This document shows positions 49,365 through 60,390 of a DNA stretch of 64,000 bases, in pieces. A program made the position numbers and the translations under genes. The DNA comes from Chaetoceros tenuissimus. Its lineage: Eukaryota; Bacillariophyta; Thalassiosirophyceae; Chaetocerotales; Chaetocerotaceae. Under the pieces are notes generated by a model. The model was not told the origin of the DNA and did no database searches. It saw only the letters and a program-made list of their open reading frames with translations. The stretch covers positions 3,261,583 through 3,325,582 of the forward strand of contig BLLK01000069.1 of NCBI GenBank assembly GCA_021927905.1, written 5' to 3'. The number at the start of each line of letters is the position of its first letter. Position 1 is the first letter of the stretch.

Positions 49365-50759
49365 TCAAGCATTTGGGTTCCAATCAAACTTGATCTCTCC
49401 ATCGTCACCACATGCTTCATACGTCTCTTTCAGTGAATCCAAAAAATTAAACAACAACTCACTACTGCTGCTTGGACTGTCGTCCGTAATTTGAGAATGA
49501 CTACCCTCCGTTAGACCGAGACCGAGAATTTCATCATCGTTCTTGAGCAAGTCATTCTTCCAGATAGTTGCAAGCTCCTTGATCAACATTTGTACTTTTG
49601 TGGGGTCGTCGTTTTCAATCAACCAATGAAAGTTGTATGCTCCAACCTTGGACAATGCAAATGCTGCAGCTAGTCTTTCTTTGACTGAAGTCAAAGCCTT
49701 GACATATTCCAAGTGCTTTTCAAACATTGTAATCTGAATATCTCCTGCATCAATATCGCCTTTTTCGAGGCGCATCTGGATACTAACCGACTCATCTAGT
49801 CCAAGTTTGAAATGATTTTGAATACGAGCATGATGATCAATGTAAGCTTTTGGCAACCACAATGGTTGATGGCTATGAGGAGTGATAGAATAGTTTTCTT
49901 CTTTCATTATCTCATCCTCATTACTTGCATTAGATTCCTTTTTCTTGATGCGTTTCATCAATAGATAAATTTTCGGATCATCAGACAATGCACTTTCAGC
50001 TCTTTTCTTTTCAAGATTGATTTGATAATCAGCAGCTTCCTTTTCTTCATCAGTCATTCCTGGTTTATAATGAAATTCCACATTCAAACGATAGTACACA
50101 GTATCTGACCGATCCTTTGAATACATGTTTTTTCCCAAGACTTCATCCAAAGGCCAGTCCCAGTGTGCACCTTCTTCACTACTGACTTTTGCACCAGACG
50201 CATACTCATCAATACCAATTTCTTTAAGAACATCGCGCATTTCTTCAACAACATTGCAGTTCTTATCAAGTTTCTTGTGTGTAATCATAACTTCCGCCTC
50301 TTTGAAAAATCCTTCACCTCTGAGAAATGATAGACAATTTTCAATATCTTCCCACGATGAACCGTTCCCACATCTTTCTCTGACAAACTTTGGAATGAAG
50401 GAAGCAACCCTTTCAATCACCTCGGCTTGGGTTGCAGGTAACATTGCTTCAGCGGCTACCTTCAATACTTCATAATTGACCAAAAAATCTACTCTCACTT
50501 CGTCTGGACATTTTTCCAATAATACATCTTTACAGTGGAAAATTGGATTAGGAGGTTTCTCTTGAAAGGAACTCTTCATTCTGATTTCATCGTAGAAGGA
50601 ATCCATACTACTGATCCATTGGACTTTTTCTTGGATAGACGAACCAACACCCGGAAATGCATGTTTCGAGTTGTACATAACTTTATACTCTTTAGCTTTG
50701 CATTCATCTTCAGCAAGGTCTGCTGGTGATGAGATGAGCCATGGCTTTGATGTAGACAT
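49365..50759 (-). CDS. Hypothetical cytosolic protein, 464 residues
   Basis: Single exon with no signal peptide or TM. Mixed alpha/beta composition, charged, with a helical lysine-rich stretch (DEEKEAADYQINLEKKRAES) and a C-terminal helical part after about residue 340 (KHLEYVKALTSVKERLAAAF). A Ser-rich linker SQITDDSPSSSSE lies near the end. No motif or family recognised. Codon use and length argue it is real. Confidence 0.6.
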   Translation of the reverse strand: MSTSKPWLISSPADLAEDECKAKEYKVMYNSKHAFPGVGSSIQEKVQWISSMDSFYDEIRMKSSFQEKPPNPIFHCKDVLLEKCPDEVRVDFLVNYEVLKVAAEAMLPATQAEVIERVASFIPKFVRERCGNGSSWEDIENCLSFLRGEGFFKEAEVMITHKKLDKNCNVVEEMRDVLKEIGIDEYASGAKVSSEEGAHWDWPLDEVLGKNMYSKDRSDTVYYRLNVEFHYKPGMTDEEKEAADYQINLEKKRAESALSDDPKIYLLMKRIKKKESNASNEDEIMKEENYSITPHSHQPLWLPKAYIDHHARIQNHFKLGLDESVSIQMRLEKGDIDAGDIQITMFEKHLEYVKALTSVKERLAAAFALSKVGAYNFHWLIENDDPTKVQMLIKELATIWKNDLLKNDDEILGLGLTEGSHSQITDDSPSSSSELLFNFLDSLKETYEACGDDGEIKFDWNPNA

Positions 50760-50775
50760 GTTGTATATGAGTTAT

Positions 50776-51048
50776 TTATATAAAATGTCTACTTGGAGAA
50801 CAAGTGAGTTCTCCATTTTTAGATGAGTCATCTTCAACAGTGTTTTTTAAATCACCTGTGGTGTCCTTTATGAGTGATCCAAGTGATACATTTCTATCGA
50901 ACCAGGCTTTCTTTGAGTAAGGAGGTAAAAATGAGACAATGTCATTGGCTTGAGCAAACCGATAAGAAAGGAAAAGAGAGAGGAAGGGAGAATGATTTAT
51001 ACCTAAATAGCTAAATAATGAGGCAAATGACGTCCCAACGGACGACAT
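50776..51048 (-). CDS. Small hypothetical protein (90 residues)
   Basis: Frame from the ATG at 51048; the longer in-frame extension runs into the promoter of the opposite PXMP4 gene. It has a hydrophobic N-terminus (FASLFSYLGINHSPFLSLFL) and a polar C-terminus. It is divergent from PXMP4 by about 130 bp. Weak evidence; it could be a shadow. Confidence 0.35.
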   Translation of the reverse strand: MSSVGTSFASLFSYLGINHSPFLSLFLSYRFAQANDIVSFLPPYSKKAWFDRNVSLGSLIKDTTGDLKNTVEDDSSKNGELTCSPSRHFI

Positions 51049-51180
51049 TGTTGTTCTTTTTGTAATAATATGTATGTAGTACTGAACAGTTACGTTGTGC
51101 AGTGCTACTATCACATGTTTTGTTTCATTTTGTATCACTATATTACTTGATTTCCAAGACAGTAGATAGTGAACAAGAAA

Positions 51181-52014
51181 ATGCAGGAACACGATCTAGT
51201 ATCGGAAGTAAAGGCGATCCTAGCCGGTCTACTAGGTGGAGGAAAGTATGGTGTAAAAATACGTTTGCCACATGCACTAGTCATGACTCTCCTTTTCCGT
51301 CGAAATTTGAGTGCACAAGATAAACTCAAAATCATTCTCAAGTCTACTTTTGAACACTCGAAAAATCTAGCATCTTTTGCTGCCATTTACAAGGTAAATT
51401 GCATTGGTTGTAGGGTATCAATACACGACGATAAGAGATATATCTGCTGACACGTTTTGCCATTTCATAGGTTTCGTTATTTGCATTGAAATGGGTTAGC
51501 ACGAAACTTCACGCAAGTCCTTCAGAAAAACATGGAATTTTATTCAACATTGGTAGATCTATAGCAATATTACTTGGTAAGAATACTGATTTCGAAAATG
51601 CATCCTTTTTAGAAATATACATGAACTCAGACATTTTGCTCCATTATTATCATAGTGGATGGTCCACATGGCTTACAGCATGGAAGAATCAATTCATCAG
51701 ATCCGGGCATAGCAGAACATACACAACATGCAGCTATAGCAGGATTTCTAGGTGGTTATTCCATATGGGGAAAATACAGTTCCATCAATTATCAAATTGT
51801 ACTATATCTCACAAGTAGAATATTAACGGGTCTTATTCTCCTTGCAAGAGAAAAGCGGATCAAACCATTTCATTTGGATAAATTATCATTTGACAAAGTG
51901 TATCCCATCAAAGCAGCGTTTGTATGGGCTACTGTCATGGCGTTGTTTGAATCTTATCCTCATGTTTTACATCCTTCTTTGAAGAAATCTATGGATGAAG
52001 TCTATCGAAGTTGA
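51181..52014 (+). CDS. PXMP4: Peroxisomal membrane protein 4 (PMP24)
   Basis: Three exons: 51181-51393, 51471-51576 and 51656-52014, all GT-AG. 225 residues from the first true ATG; the in-frame codon at 51169 is GTG. Exon 1 carries YGVKIRLPHALVMTLLFRRN and KSTFEHSKNLASFAAIYK; exon 3 has QHAAIAGFLGGYSIWGKYSS and VLYLTSRILTGLILLAREK. These are the conserved blocks of PXMP4, a member of the Tim17/22/23/PMP24 family, integral in the peroxisomal membrane. Transport role unclear even in animals. Confidence 0.9.
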
Positions 52015-52727
52015 TGAGAATAGTAAAAAAGTAAATGATGCTTCCAATGCACAAAAGTTTAGTTGGTGGAAATCAAAGATATTTCGAAGGGGATAGAATG
52101 GGGTCTAATTTCTATCAATCTAATATTTCAACATTTCAACACGATTGGAGACGAAAGCAAACAGTTTTCATAAATGTTGTTTGTACAAAGTTTATAAAAA
52201 AAGAAAGAAATAGAAAATGAATGATGCAAATAAAATAAAGAAGTTGTGTGCGTTTACTTAGCCATACTTTATCCTGCATCGTCGTGAAATATTGTGCCAA
52301 TGCTATCAACATTATTATGCAAATGCTCTCACCTACCTCTTTCCATTCTCTTCTCTATCCCATCTCTGCCTTCCTCTTACATCATTCTGCACCATGACGC
52401 AATCAGTGACGTTAAGAAGATTCGGACAAATTCGAACGTTCAAATCAAAGGGGGCTTAAGTGAATCTCAGTGAATAGGCCTTTTTAGTGCAAAATGCCAG
52501 AGGCGGAATTTTCTCTTTCATTCACACCAGCCAAATGCTTGCCGCCAAAAGCAGGGAGAGCAGCCTGGCTTACGTTGACACTGTTTTCTTCACTGTCGGC
52601 ATTTATGCATTTATTCTTTGCTTGCCCCTTCAACAAAGAAACCATAATTCATTGCTATCTCAAATAGCAATCAGTGTTATAAGCCTCGTCCAGTCTTTCT
52701 AGTTTCTCCTCAGCCTCTGCCTTGAAA
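52015..52727. other. 713-bp intergenic; promoter of the Kelch-BTB gene
   Basis: A TGACGTTA CRE-like motif lies near 52411. No frame with an ATG start is convincing. Otherwise nothing seen. Confidence 0.4.
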
Positions 52728-54646
52728 ATGACTCAGCTAGCTGCTCTCAAATGGAACAAGTTGCCAATCACAAATGGAATAGAACTTAATGTCAAGAATC
52801 ATTCCGTTGTGCATTACAACAACCTCTTATATGTGTTTGGAGGAAACTACGAAGAACGTATGGACGTACTTATATTTGACACGGTCAAGAAGGTCTGGTC
52901 CAGAGTCAAGCATCAGGATGAACTCAACAGAGTTGACTCTTCCTCTTCCAACACGAATAGCAGAGCGAGAAACTTGAGACGTGGTCTTCGACGATTTAGT
53001 CTCCGAAATGTAAGAAGGAGGGCATCAGCTCGTACAGATGTCTCTTCTTCTACTCACTCTGCTATGGACATTAGCTCCAGTACTTCTATTCCTGAGGAAA
53101 TGGAGCAGGTAATCATGACTGGTCCTAAACCTCATTCAAGAAATGGACATACTGCTACTCTTGTCACCAAGCCTGCGACTGCTACTACTTCTGAACGTGC
53201 ATTCATCTACATTATCGGTGGATGGCTGGGAAACAGAGCATCCAATGAAGTGCTTGTTTTGGAAATTACCAATCCAAAAGAATTAGAATGGATCCCTGTT
53301 CCTAGAAACAGACGTCATAGTATGGAGAATAATACCCCGCCTGGTCCATGCAATATGCATTCAGCGGAATTCATCCCTCATAAACGGGAAATATATGTAT
53401 TCCGTGGTGGAGATGGTACAGAATACTTGAATGACTTGCATGCTCTCAATGTAGACTCTCTCTTATGGAGAAAAGTAGATGCTGGTGGATATGATAAACC
53501 ACCAGCTAGAGCTGATCATGCATCGGCATACATGGAAGAAACCAAGGAAATGTTTATCTTTGGAGGATGGGATGGAAGAAATAGACTCAATGACTTTTAT
53601 ATTTTGGATACAGAGACGGATACTTGGACTCGGCCATCTTTTAAAGGTGAAGCGCCACATGCTAGAGCTGGAATGACTTTGAGTGCTGTGAAAGATAGAT
53701 TGTATCTCTTTGGAGGAAATGGAGTTGAATCTTCTGTATGCAATGATTTGCATGTATTTGATAGAACTCATATGGAATTTTTGCAGAGTGAGTCCGAAGT
53801 GCATACTTCCAATGGGATCCAGCCTACATTGGCTAGAAAGGATTCTAATTCCAATCCGAATTGTGTCACTGTAGATACCATATCGAAACTTTCTGTGGAT
53901 GGAAGAGAACCATCCAAGAGAGCTGGACATACTGCAACAGTTGTAGGAAGATTTATCTATGTCATTGGAGGATCTTCTGGACAAGGTATGTATATAATTG
54001 AGATTTGTGATTTGGCAATTGTCATTGGTTTTCTATACAACTCTGTTCTCACCAATTTTGTTTCACATTTTTAGAATATCGCAACGATTGTCATGCACTT
54101 GATACTGATAATTTGGTACTTCCTCCTGACGCAGAATGTACTTCTTTCCAAATGATGAGTACAATGCTGAAAGATCACTTCAATAGCGAGCATTTGTCAG
54201 ATGTCGTCTTTATCGTGGAAGGACGTAGGATTTATGCTCATAAGATTGTTCTGTCCTTGACTTCGGAAGTTTATAGGGCCATGTTTCTGAATCCTTTCCG
54301 GGAGAAATCAGATACAAGGCCTGAAATTGAGGTACCTGATTGTACCTATGACAATTTCATTACTGTCTTGGAATACATGTATACAGGAGAAATTGACCTA
54401 TCATTCACTGCTACAGCTACCGGGGCAAGTGAAAGTATAGATCGTATTCTATCTATTTTGGAAATTGCAGATCATTTGTTGCTAGATCATTTGAAGCAAA
54501 GGTGTGAGCGAGCTTTATTCCACGCTGTAAATGCAACATCTATCGAATTCATGATGCAATTTGCTCAACATTCGAATGCAAAACATTTAGAAGCAATGTG
54601 TTTGCACTTTGAGAGAAATCAAAAGTTGGGAAGTCAAGTAGCTTGA
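52728..54646 (+). CDS. Kelch-repeat BTB protein (LZTR1-like order)
   Basis: Two exons, 52728-53985 and 54075-54646; intron 53986-54074 is phase 1 and joins SSGQ to EYRNDCHALD. 609 residues; the codon at 52722 is TTG. At least five Kelch repeats form a beta-propeller (VYVFGG-like VHYNNLLYVFGGNYEER, FIYIIGGWLGN, EMFIFGGWDGRNRLND, RLYLFGGNGVESS). A BTB domain follows (HLSDVVFIVEGRRIYAHKIV, FRAMF-like YRAMFLNPF, LEYMYTGEIDL). Kelch before BTB is the LZTR1 arrangement. Likely a Cullin-3 substrate adaptor. A Ser/Arg insert interrupts the first repeats (residues about 70-120). Confidence 0.88.
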
Positions 54647-54904
54647 GAATTGAAATGGTAAATCGGAGATGGATTCTACTCCGACTTGCTTTGTTTTTGT
54701 ACATACATATCACAAAAGAGAATATTTATTTTTGAAAAATAAAAATTACTAGTAGAGAAAAATATTACTCTCAGAACAGTTTTTATTTTCTTCAAATATA
54801 CATCGGCAAAAATTGCATCTATAAGCATATTCAAAACATTAGGCTCAACAGCAAATGTGTCTTCAGAACAGTACATTTATAGCCTCTTCTTCGTATGCTT
54901 TCAT

Positions 54905-55937
54905 CTAAACATCAAATAAGCCAGGCTCAGACTTGACTTTGCATGAATGAGGAGACTTCATGTTCCTTGCACTGTTTTTCGCTGGAGGAAGTTTTGCCAA
55001 TACATCCTCGAAATCTTCTTCAGAGTCGCAAAGATCGATGATTTCATTTCCTTCTTTTGCTTCATTGATGGTACGTTTGATTACATCATCTAAACTTTCC
55101 ACAGCAGTCACATCGAGATCGAGAGCTTCACGTTCAATCCCAACTAGCTTGTGGATATTGACAAGGTCGGAACATAGTTTGTTGAGGTCGGGTAAAAGTG
55201 CATCACGACACTGTCTAACTTTTCTCTGCATTTCAGGGTCAACCATTTTGGATTCATCGTTCTGATCATCCCAGTAAATTGAATATACATCTTCCAAATG
55301 CTTATTGATTGTTTGAGCGGTCTGTCCGATGAGAGTCACAAGCTGTTGTACGAGGTCATCGATGCCCTTTAAAAGATTGACATTAGAGCTCTGGAACATT
55401 GTAGAAACTTTGCTACTTGTAGATGAGTGCATGGTGTTTTTCATTCTATTAAATACTCCAGTGCCTCTTGGTACACTGAGACAAGCTTGGTAGCTGTCAT
55501 TCATCGACTGCTGTACCAATGGCAACAGAGATCTACTGAGGTTCCTTTGAGTATCAGTAGCTAAAGTCTTCATAGATGCAAAGGCTGATGGCACACAAAA
55601 GTATTGAAAAAATGCAAATGTAAGAATAGATGGACAAATGCGGTCAATAGCTTTAAATCTCATCATCTTGCACGTACCTAATTGCACAGCATTTTTGCAA
55701 CCTCTATTTGCAGTAGTGCTCATGTTTGCTAGCCGATTTTTGTCCATTCCTACTTCCTCAAACGAGGTTTGAATCACTTTGTTGACAGCTTCGCATATAT
55801 CTGAAACCTTTACCCCAAACTAGAGCATGCGAAAATTCATTGATAAGGTTTCGGTGCAACCTATTACAAAACTCTTCAATAGTGGGATTCCTTTCACTGT
55901 GCAAGATCACAGGCCAAAGCAATTCTAAGTTTATATA
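54905..55937 (-). pseudogene. C-terminal fragment of a SLIP-GC-like GTPase, frameshifted
   Basis: Exon 54905-55584 joins through intron 55585-55677 (GTACGT to CATCAG) to upstream coding that reads NKVIQTSFEEVGMDKNRLANM. Further upstream, sense continues in the neighbouring frame (NPTIEEFCNRLHRNLINEF, HALVWG); the frame changes near 55807-55822. The frame is open back to a TAA at 55938-55940, with no ATG. Helical content and RGTGVFNRMKNTMHS fit the C-terminal part of the nuclear GTPase family encoded at 60.4-63.9 kb. It ends in a DLCDSEEDFEDVL acidic motif. Either the detached 3' end of that gene or remains of a paralogue. Confidence 0.55.
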
Positions 55938-55960
55938 TTACACTATTCAACATCTTTAGT

Positions 55961-57844
55961 CTAAGCTACTTTTTCTTCTTTCTCTTCAACTATTTTTCGT
56001 AGAAAAATTTTTATCTCATTCCACTTTTCTGGCACAAGTTTCACGTATTGTTTTATGACGTCTTTACCATCTGGTCCTTTCACAGTCCTTTCCTCTAAGT
56101 ACATTGCCTCCTCAAACATTTGACGTAAATATGTCTGTCCACCAAGTCTCATCTTTGTCAAAATCAAATCAATCTTGGTCTTGTCCTTTTTATTTATTTG
56201 TAAGACAAATGCTGGCTTCGATAAAGGATTCACTGGCATCATTCCCATGATTTTGATTAACATCAATAAGTAACATACACGCGAAGTAATAAACTGAGGA
56301 AATATCAACCAACTATGACCTTCACTCTCTTCCACATCAACCCTTCCAAAATGAAGTGTTACTTTTCTCTTGTCCCATCGTGGCTTGAAAGAAACGCAGA
56401 CCATAAATTCCTTTTTACACTTTCTCATTATTTCTTCAAATTTTTGCTTGATCTCATTTGCTAAGTCTGGTTTCGCAAGTTCAATAACTTTCAATGCTTT
56501 TCTATGTGATTTTCTATCACGTGGTGAAATACGTCTTGCAATCTCTTGTACACGTTTTCGTAGAAGGTCAAATTCAACTAATCCAAATGCGTCCTTTTTC
56601 ATGATGTACATTCCTATTAGCTCATGTCTATCTGTTTTGAAGTTACGAGGAAATGTTACAAGGTCACCTTCGTCATTGATGGCCGTAGAATACCCACCAT
56701 GTAACAACACAGAAGGATCAACTGCACTTTTGCCAACTGGTACTTGAACCATATTCAGTTTATCCACAGAAGTCCATTCCAAGAAGTTAGTCTTGTCACG
56801 ACACATAAAAAACAAATTCCAGTCTACCTCCTCAAGCTCTTCATCCAAGTCTTTCCCTACCAATTTGCAAATGATATGTTTTGTTGAAACATCGGAAAGT
56901 TTGATTCCCCTTTCACCAGACTTGCCAATATTACTAATAATGTCATAAATTTGTTCTCCACAATCTTCAAACTCATTTTTATACGCTCTATTGATAAAAA
57001 ATTTGTCATAAGCTTTTTTCGTTGATTTGAGAATTGTTGCCTTTACAGGAAGATGTTCAAAGCCACTGTCTAGATCGAATTCATCGTTACTACTCCTATT
57101 TACTTTGTTCAATTGGAGATATGCTTCGGGATGAAATTCACGACTGTTTTCCAATTCATCTCGCAATACATTGTGTTCTATGTACAATGGCCATGTCTTT
57201 TTGTCAATGTCTAATGAGTATTGTGTGTCAGAGTTCGAAGAAGAAGAATCACTAGAACTGGAGTCATCTTCTGAAGAAGAATCACTAGAACTGGAGTCAT
57301 CTTCTGAAGAGGAGTGATAGGATGAATCCTCGGACTTAGTGCGATTACCTCGCTTAGTGGACTTCTTATGCTGGCGACGACGACAGCGGTTCTCACAACT
57401 GGAGTCAGATTCAGAAGAAGAATCACTAGAAACGGTGTCAGAGTTCGAAGACGAAGAATCACTAGAGCTGGAGTCATCTTCTGAAGAGGAGCGATTACCT
57501 CGCTTAGTGGACTTCTTATGCTGGCGACGACGACGGCGGTTGTCACAACTGGAGTCAGATTCAGAAGAAGAATCACTAGACACAGAGTCTTCGTCTGAAT
57601 CAAAATTAGAATCAGATTCACATGAGTAGCCATTGTGATTCTTTGATACAAACTTTGATTTGGAGTTCAATGTTGTTGTTGGAGAGGTGCTCGTTACTGA
57701 CAAAGTTGAGTCTTGAGAAGTTGCAACAGTCAATTGACTGCAATCATTTGACAAAATTTGGTCATTGACGATACTTGTCCTCGTCTTACTTCTTTTTCTA
57801 CTCTCAGGTGGTAAATTGGTAATTGCTCTTAGTTTACGCGACAT
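55961..57844 (-). CDS. Unrecognised protein with Ser/Asp-rich and basic repeats
   Basis: 627 residues from the ATG at 57844; the in-frame codon at 57937 is TTG. Residues about 70-210 are low-complexity: SSSEDDSSSSDSSSS blocks alternate with RRRRQHKKSTKRGNR blocks. The C-terminal 400 residues are a well-formed globular region (KTWPLYIEHNVLRDELENS, TFPRNFKTDRHELIGMYIMK, HSWLIFPQFITSRVCYLLML, VPEKWNEIKIFLRKIVEEKE). I recognise no family, catalytic motif or transposase signature. It is divergent from the 58102 gene across 257 bp, which suggests shared regulation. Confidence 0.65.
   Translation of the reverse strand: MSRKLRAITNLPPESRKRSKTRTSIVNDQILSNDCSQLTVATSQDSTLSVTSTSPTTTLNSKSKFVSKNHNGYSCESDSNFDSDEDSVSSDSSSESDSSCDNRRRRRQHKKSTKRGNRSSSEDDSSSSDSSSSNSDTVSSDSSSESDSSCENRCRRRQHKKSTKRGNRTKSEDSSYHSSSEDDSSSSDSSSEDDSSSSDSSSSNSDTQYSLDIDKKTWPLYIEHNVLRDELENSREFHPEAYLQLNKVNRSSNDEFDLDSGFEHLPVKATILKSTKKAYDKFFINRAYKNEFEDCGEQIYDIISNIGKSGERGIKLSDVSTKHIICKLVGKDLDEELEEVDWNLFFMCRDKTNFLEWTSVDKLNMVQVPVGKSAVDPSVLLHGGYSTAINDEGDLVTFPRNFKTDRHELIGMYIMKKDAFGLVEFDLLRKRVQEIARRISPRDRKSHRKALKVIELAKPDLANEIKQKFEEIMRKCKKEFMVCVSFKPRWDKRKVTLHFGRVDVEESEGHSWLIFPQFITSRVCYLLMLIKIMGMMPVNPLSKPAFVLQINKKDKTKIDLILTKMRLGGQTYLRQMFEEAMYLEERTVKGPDGKDVIKQYVKLVPEKWNEIKIFLRKIVEEKEEKVA
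57341..57590. repeat. 150-bp tandem repeat in the Ser/Asp-rich gene
   Basis: GCGATTACCTCGCTTAGTGG begins at 57341 and again at 57491, an offset of 150 bp (50 codons). The following 90 bp are nearly identical (ACAGCGGTTCTC against ACGGCGGTTGTC). Shorter AGAAGAATCACTAGAACTGG units also repeat at 57240-57300. Confidence 0.85.
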
Positions 57845-58101
57845 GTCAACGAATGAATGTATCCAGAATAGAGCTTTTGGAAAATGATTTTCATGCTGCG
57901 TCTCTGGAACAGAAAGATCTCCGCTGCATTTGATCAAGTAACAAGTGGTGGCAAATTCTAAAAATTTTCAAAATTTACAAATTGTATGAAAAAGCACCCC
58001 TAAAGAGTAAACATCACGTAGCTACTAGATTCCAGTATTTGCATCAACAACTCTATGGAAGCTATCCGAAGCTCGAAGAAGAAAAGCAAAAAAAATTCAC
58101 C

Positions 58102-60310
58102 ATGGCCTCATACCTACACTTTCTTGAGATATCCAGACAAGTACAAATACAATTTACAATAGACTCTCTATTTTCAATTTACAGTATATTTGATTCACAT
58201 CACTCAAAGATTACCTCACATAGATATGTCAGTAAGTAGTAACTCGATTTTCTTGATTATACTCACTAAATATATATGCCTAAAAGCAAGGTTTTCAAAT
58301 ATTTTCCGACAAAAGTACCGTGACGAATTACGAGCAGATTCTCAAGAGAAAGACCCAAGTCAGTTTCCGGTACAAAGATTCTCAGATGAACATAAAATCA
58401 TTATGTACATGGTCATAACTCATTTGCCTAAACGGAGTCTAAATGGGCTAACGCAATACTATCCATGTATTCATGGTAGAAGCATGAAAGTGACTAAGAT
58501 GGAAATGATACACATGATTGCTGCATTACCTGAATTCGAAGGTGTCCATCCAAATATGATCGAAAATTTCTGGAATCAAGTGGGGTGCCAAAGAAAAGAT
58601 GGAAATGATCACTATGTATTTTTCACAAGAAAAGATAACAGCCCTATACACAAGATATCAAACGCTGGTCATGGACTGGCCCCATTCTGCACCAACTATC
58701 ATTCAAGGCCTATTGAAAGAGAAGTTATCAGGACTGTCTTTGATAATGTACAAATATATTGCCCAATTTGGCAAAAAAACAGGTCGGAATATAAAGACTT
58801 TGATACAAGATATGAAGAGGCCCAATTGATAACAAAACCTGACGCATTTCATGCTGACGGAATAGACCCAAACACTAAATGTATTTTGACAATGTCTAAA
58901 AAACAAAAACAAAGACTCAAGTGTGGAAATAGTTTGACAGGTCGTGGTACTGTTTGTGGTGGGGATTTGGAATTTACCATACCATCTCATAATGGTATCC
59001 ATTTTACTTCAATGAAGTGCTTAAAATGTACAAAACCAAATACTTTATACTGCAAGATTTGTGACCAAGGTAAATTATTGCTTGATTGTATTGCTTTTAT
59101 GACACATAAAAACTCACTAAAAGAAATATTCCAAAGATTTCGCTCTTACAACAAAACACTGGCATCCAGAATCTTTCAATGAGCTACTCAAGACAACTCC
59201 AATTCTATGCAATGAGTGTATAAAAGCAGATACGGATGATCGTCATGGGTCACTATTACAATTCAAAAAGAAAGGTGTTACTGCAGAAAACGCAAAAAAT
59301 GAAGATATTCTAATATGTGAGAATAAAACATGTCGCAAAGAAATGCAAAAGAAAGGTTTTTTCCATGGCAACGCAAGAAAATGTGATGGTTTCATGTTTA
59401 TATGGTGTAATGCTGGGAAGCATCGTAAGTTCTTTTCTCAATACTTTCAATTATTGACATCTATAAACGAACTCTCACTTTCTATTAAATGAAAGCTGTC
59501 AAAGAGCCATTGAAAGACGGAGCCCTGGTGGAAAATTATTTTTATACACAGCATCATAAAGTATGTGCACGAAGATTTTCAAAGAGTGGGAAAGGAAAAG
59601 GTTTTTGGAATTTTCATAAAAATGAAGTAAGAAAAGTAGATCGTGCAAGGCTGAGCAAAAGCATTGATAATAGCGATTCCTCTTCTAATGATGAGAAGTC
59701 TGGAAAGAAGAAATCAAAGAAGTCGTCAAAGGCTCCTCGTAAACCAGAGCCAGGTGATAGTTCTAGCGACGAAGACGAGGCACACAATGCAACTCAGAGA
59801 AAGAAGAAATCAAAGAAGTCGTCCAAGGCTCCTCGTAAACCAGAGCCAGATGATAGTTCTAGCGACGAAGACGAGGCACACAATGCAACTCAGAGAAAGA
59901 AGAGAAAGAAGAAGTCGTCCAAGGCTCCTCGTAAACCAGAGCCAGGTGATAGTTCTAGCGACAAAGACGAGGCACACAATGCAACTCATAGAAAGAAGAG
60001 AAAGAAGAGAAAGAAGAAGTCGTCCAAGGCTCCTCGTAAACCAGAGCCAGGTGATAGTTCTAGCGACAAAGACGAGGCACACAATGCAACTCAGAGAAAG
60101 AAGAGAAAGAAGAAGTCGTCAAAGGCTCCTCGTAAACCAGAGCCAGGTGATAGTTCTAGCGACAAAGACGAGGCACACAATGCAACTCAGAGAAAGAAGA
60201 GAAAGAAGAATCCAAAGAATTCTGGAAAAAAAGAAGAAAGAAAAGAGAACAAAAGATGGGAATACAACTGTCAACTACCAAGTGATGCCTCCACTCAAGG
60301 AAGTATATGA
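58102..60310 (+). CDS. Unrecognised Cys-rich protein with Lys/Ser repeat tail
   Basis: Proposed exons 58102-58140, 58316-59069, 59137-59424 and 59496-60310 total 1,896 bp (631 residues) with frame kept. Joins read LEISRQ-YRDELRAD, YCKICDQ-DFALTTKHWHP and NAGKH-PVKEPLKD. Exon 1 is the least certain. The middle has several zinc-type Cys groups (CGNSLTGRGTVCGG, MKCLKC, YCKIC, LCNEC, ICENKTC). The tail is five copies of a 32-35-residue unit with KKSSKAPRKPEPGDSSSDED. No known family. Downstream, 60290-60473 still reads as sensible protein in shifted frames, so the original C-terminus may have been longer. Confidence 0.6.
59731..60219. repeat. Five-copy coding tandem repeat, 96/105-bp period
   Basis: GGCTCCTCGTAAACCAGAGC starts at 59731, 59827, 59923, 60028 and 60124. 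Spacings are 96, 96, 105 and 96 bp, all multiples of three. Each unit encodes SSKAPRKPEP followed by an acidic Ser/Asp block and a Lys-rich linker. The near-identity of units points to recent expansion. Confidence 0.95.
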
Positions 60311-60390
60311 CGATACTCTTTCTACATTGAACAATCTTGCCAAGACTAATGAAGAAATCTAAAATTACAACGGGATGTGCTTTCCAAACG

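Noticed and set aside
57339-57651. Acidic plus-strand frame and hydrophobic minus-strand frame over the repeats
   Set aside because: Shadows of the Ser/Asp-rich repeat read in other frames.
59731-60219. Regular repeats resembling a CRISPR array
   Set aside because: Period is a multiple of three, units are contiguous without unique spacers, and they lie inside an open frame of a eukaryotic gene.
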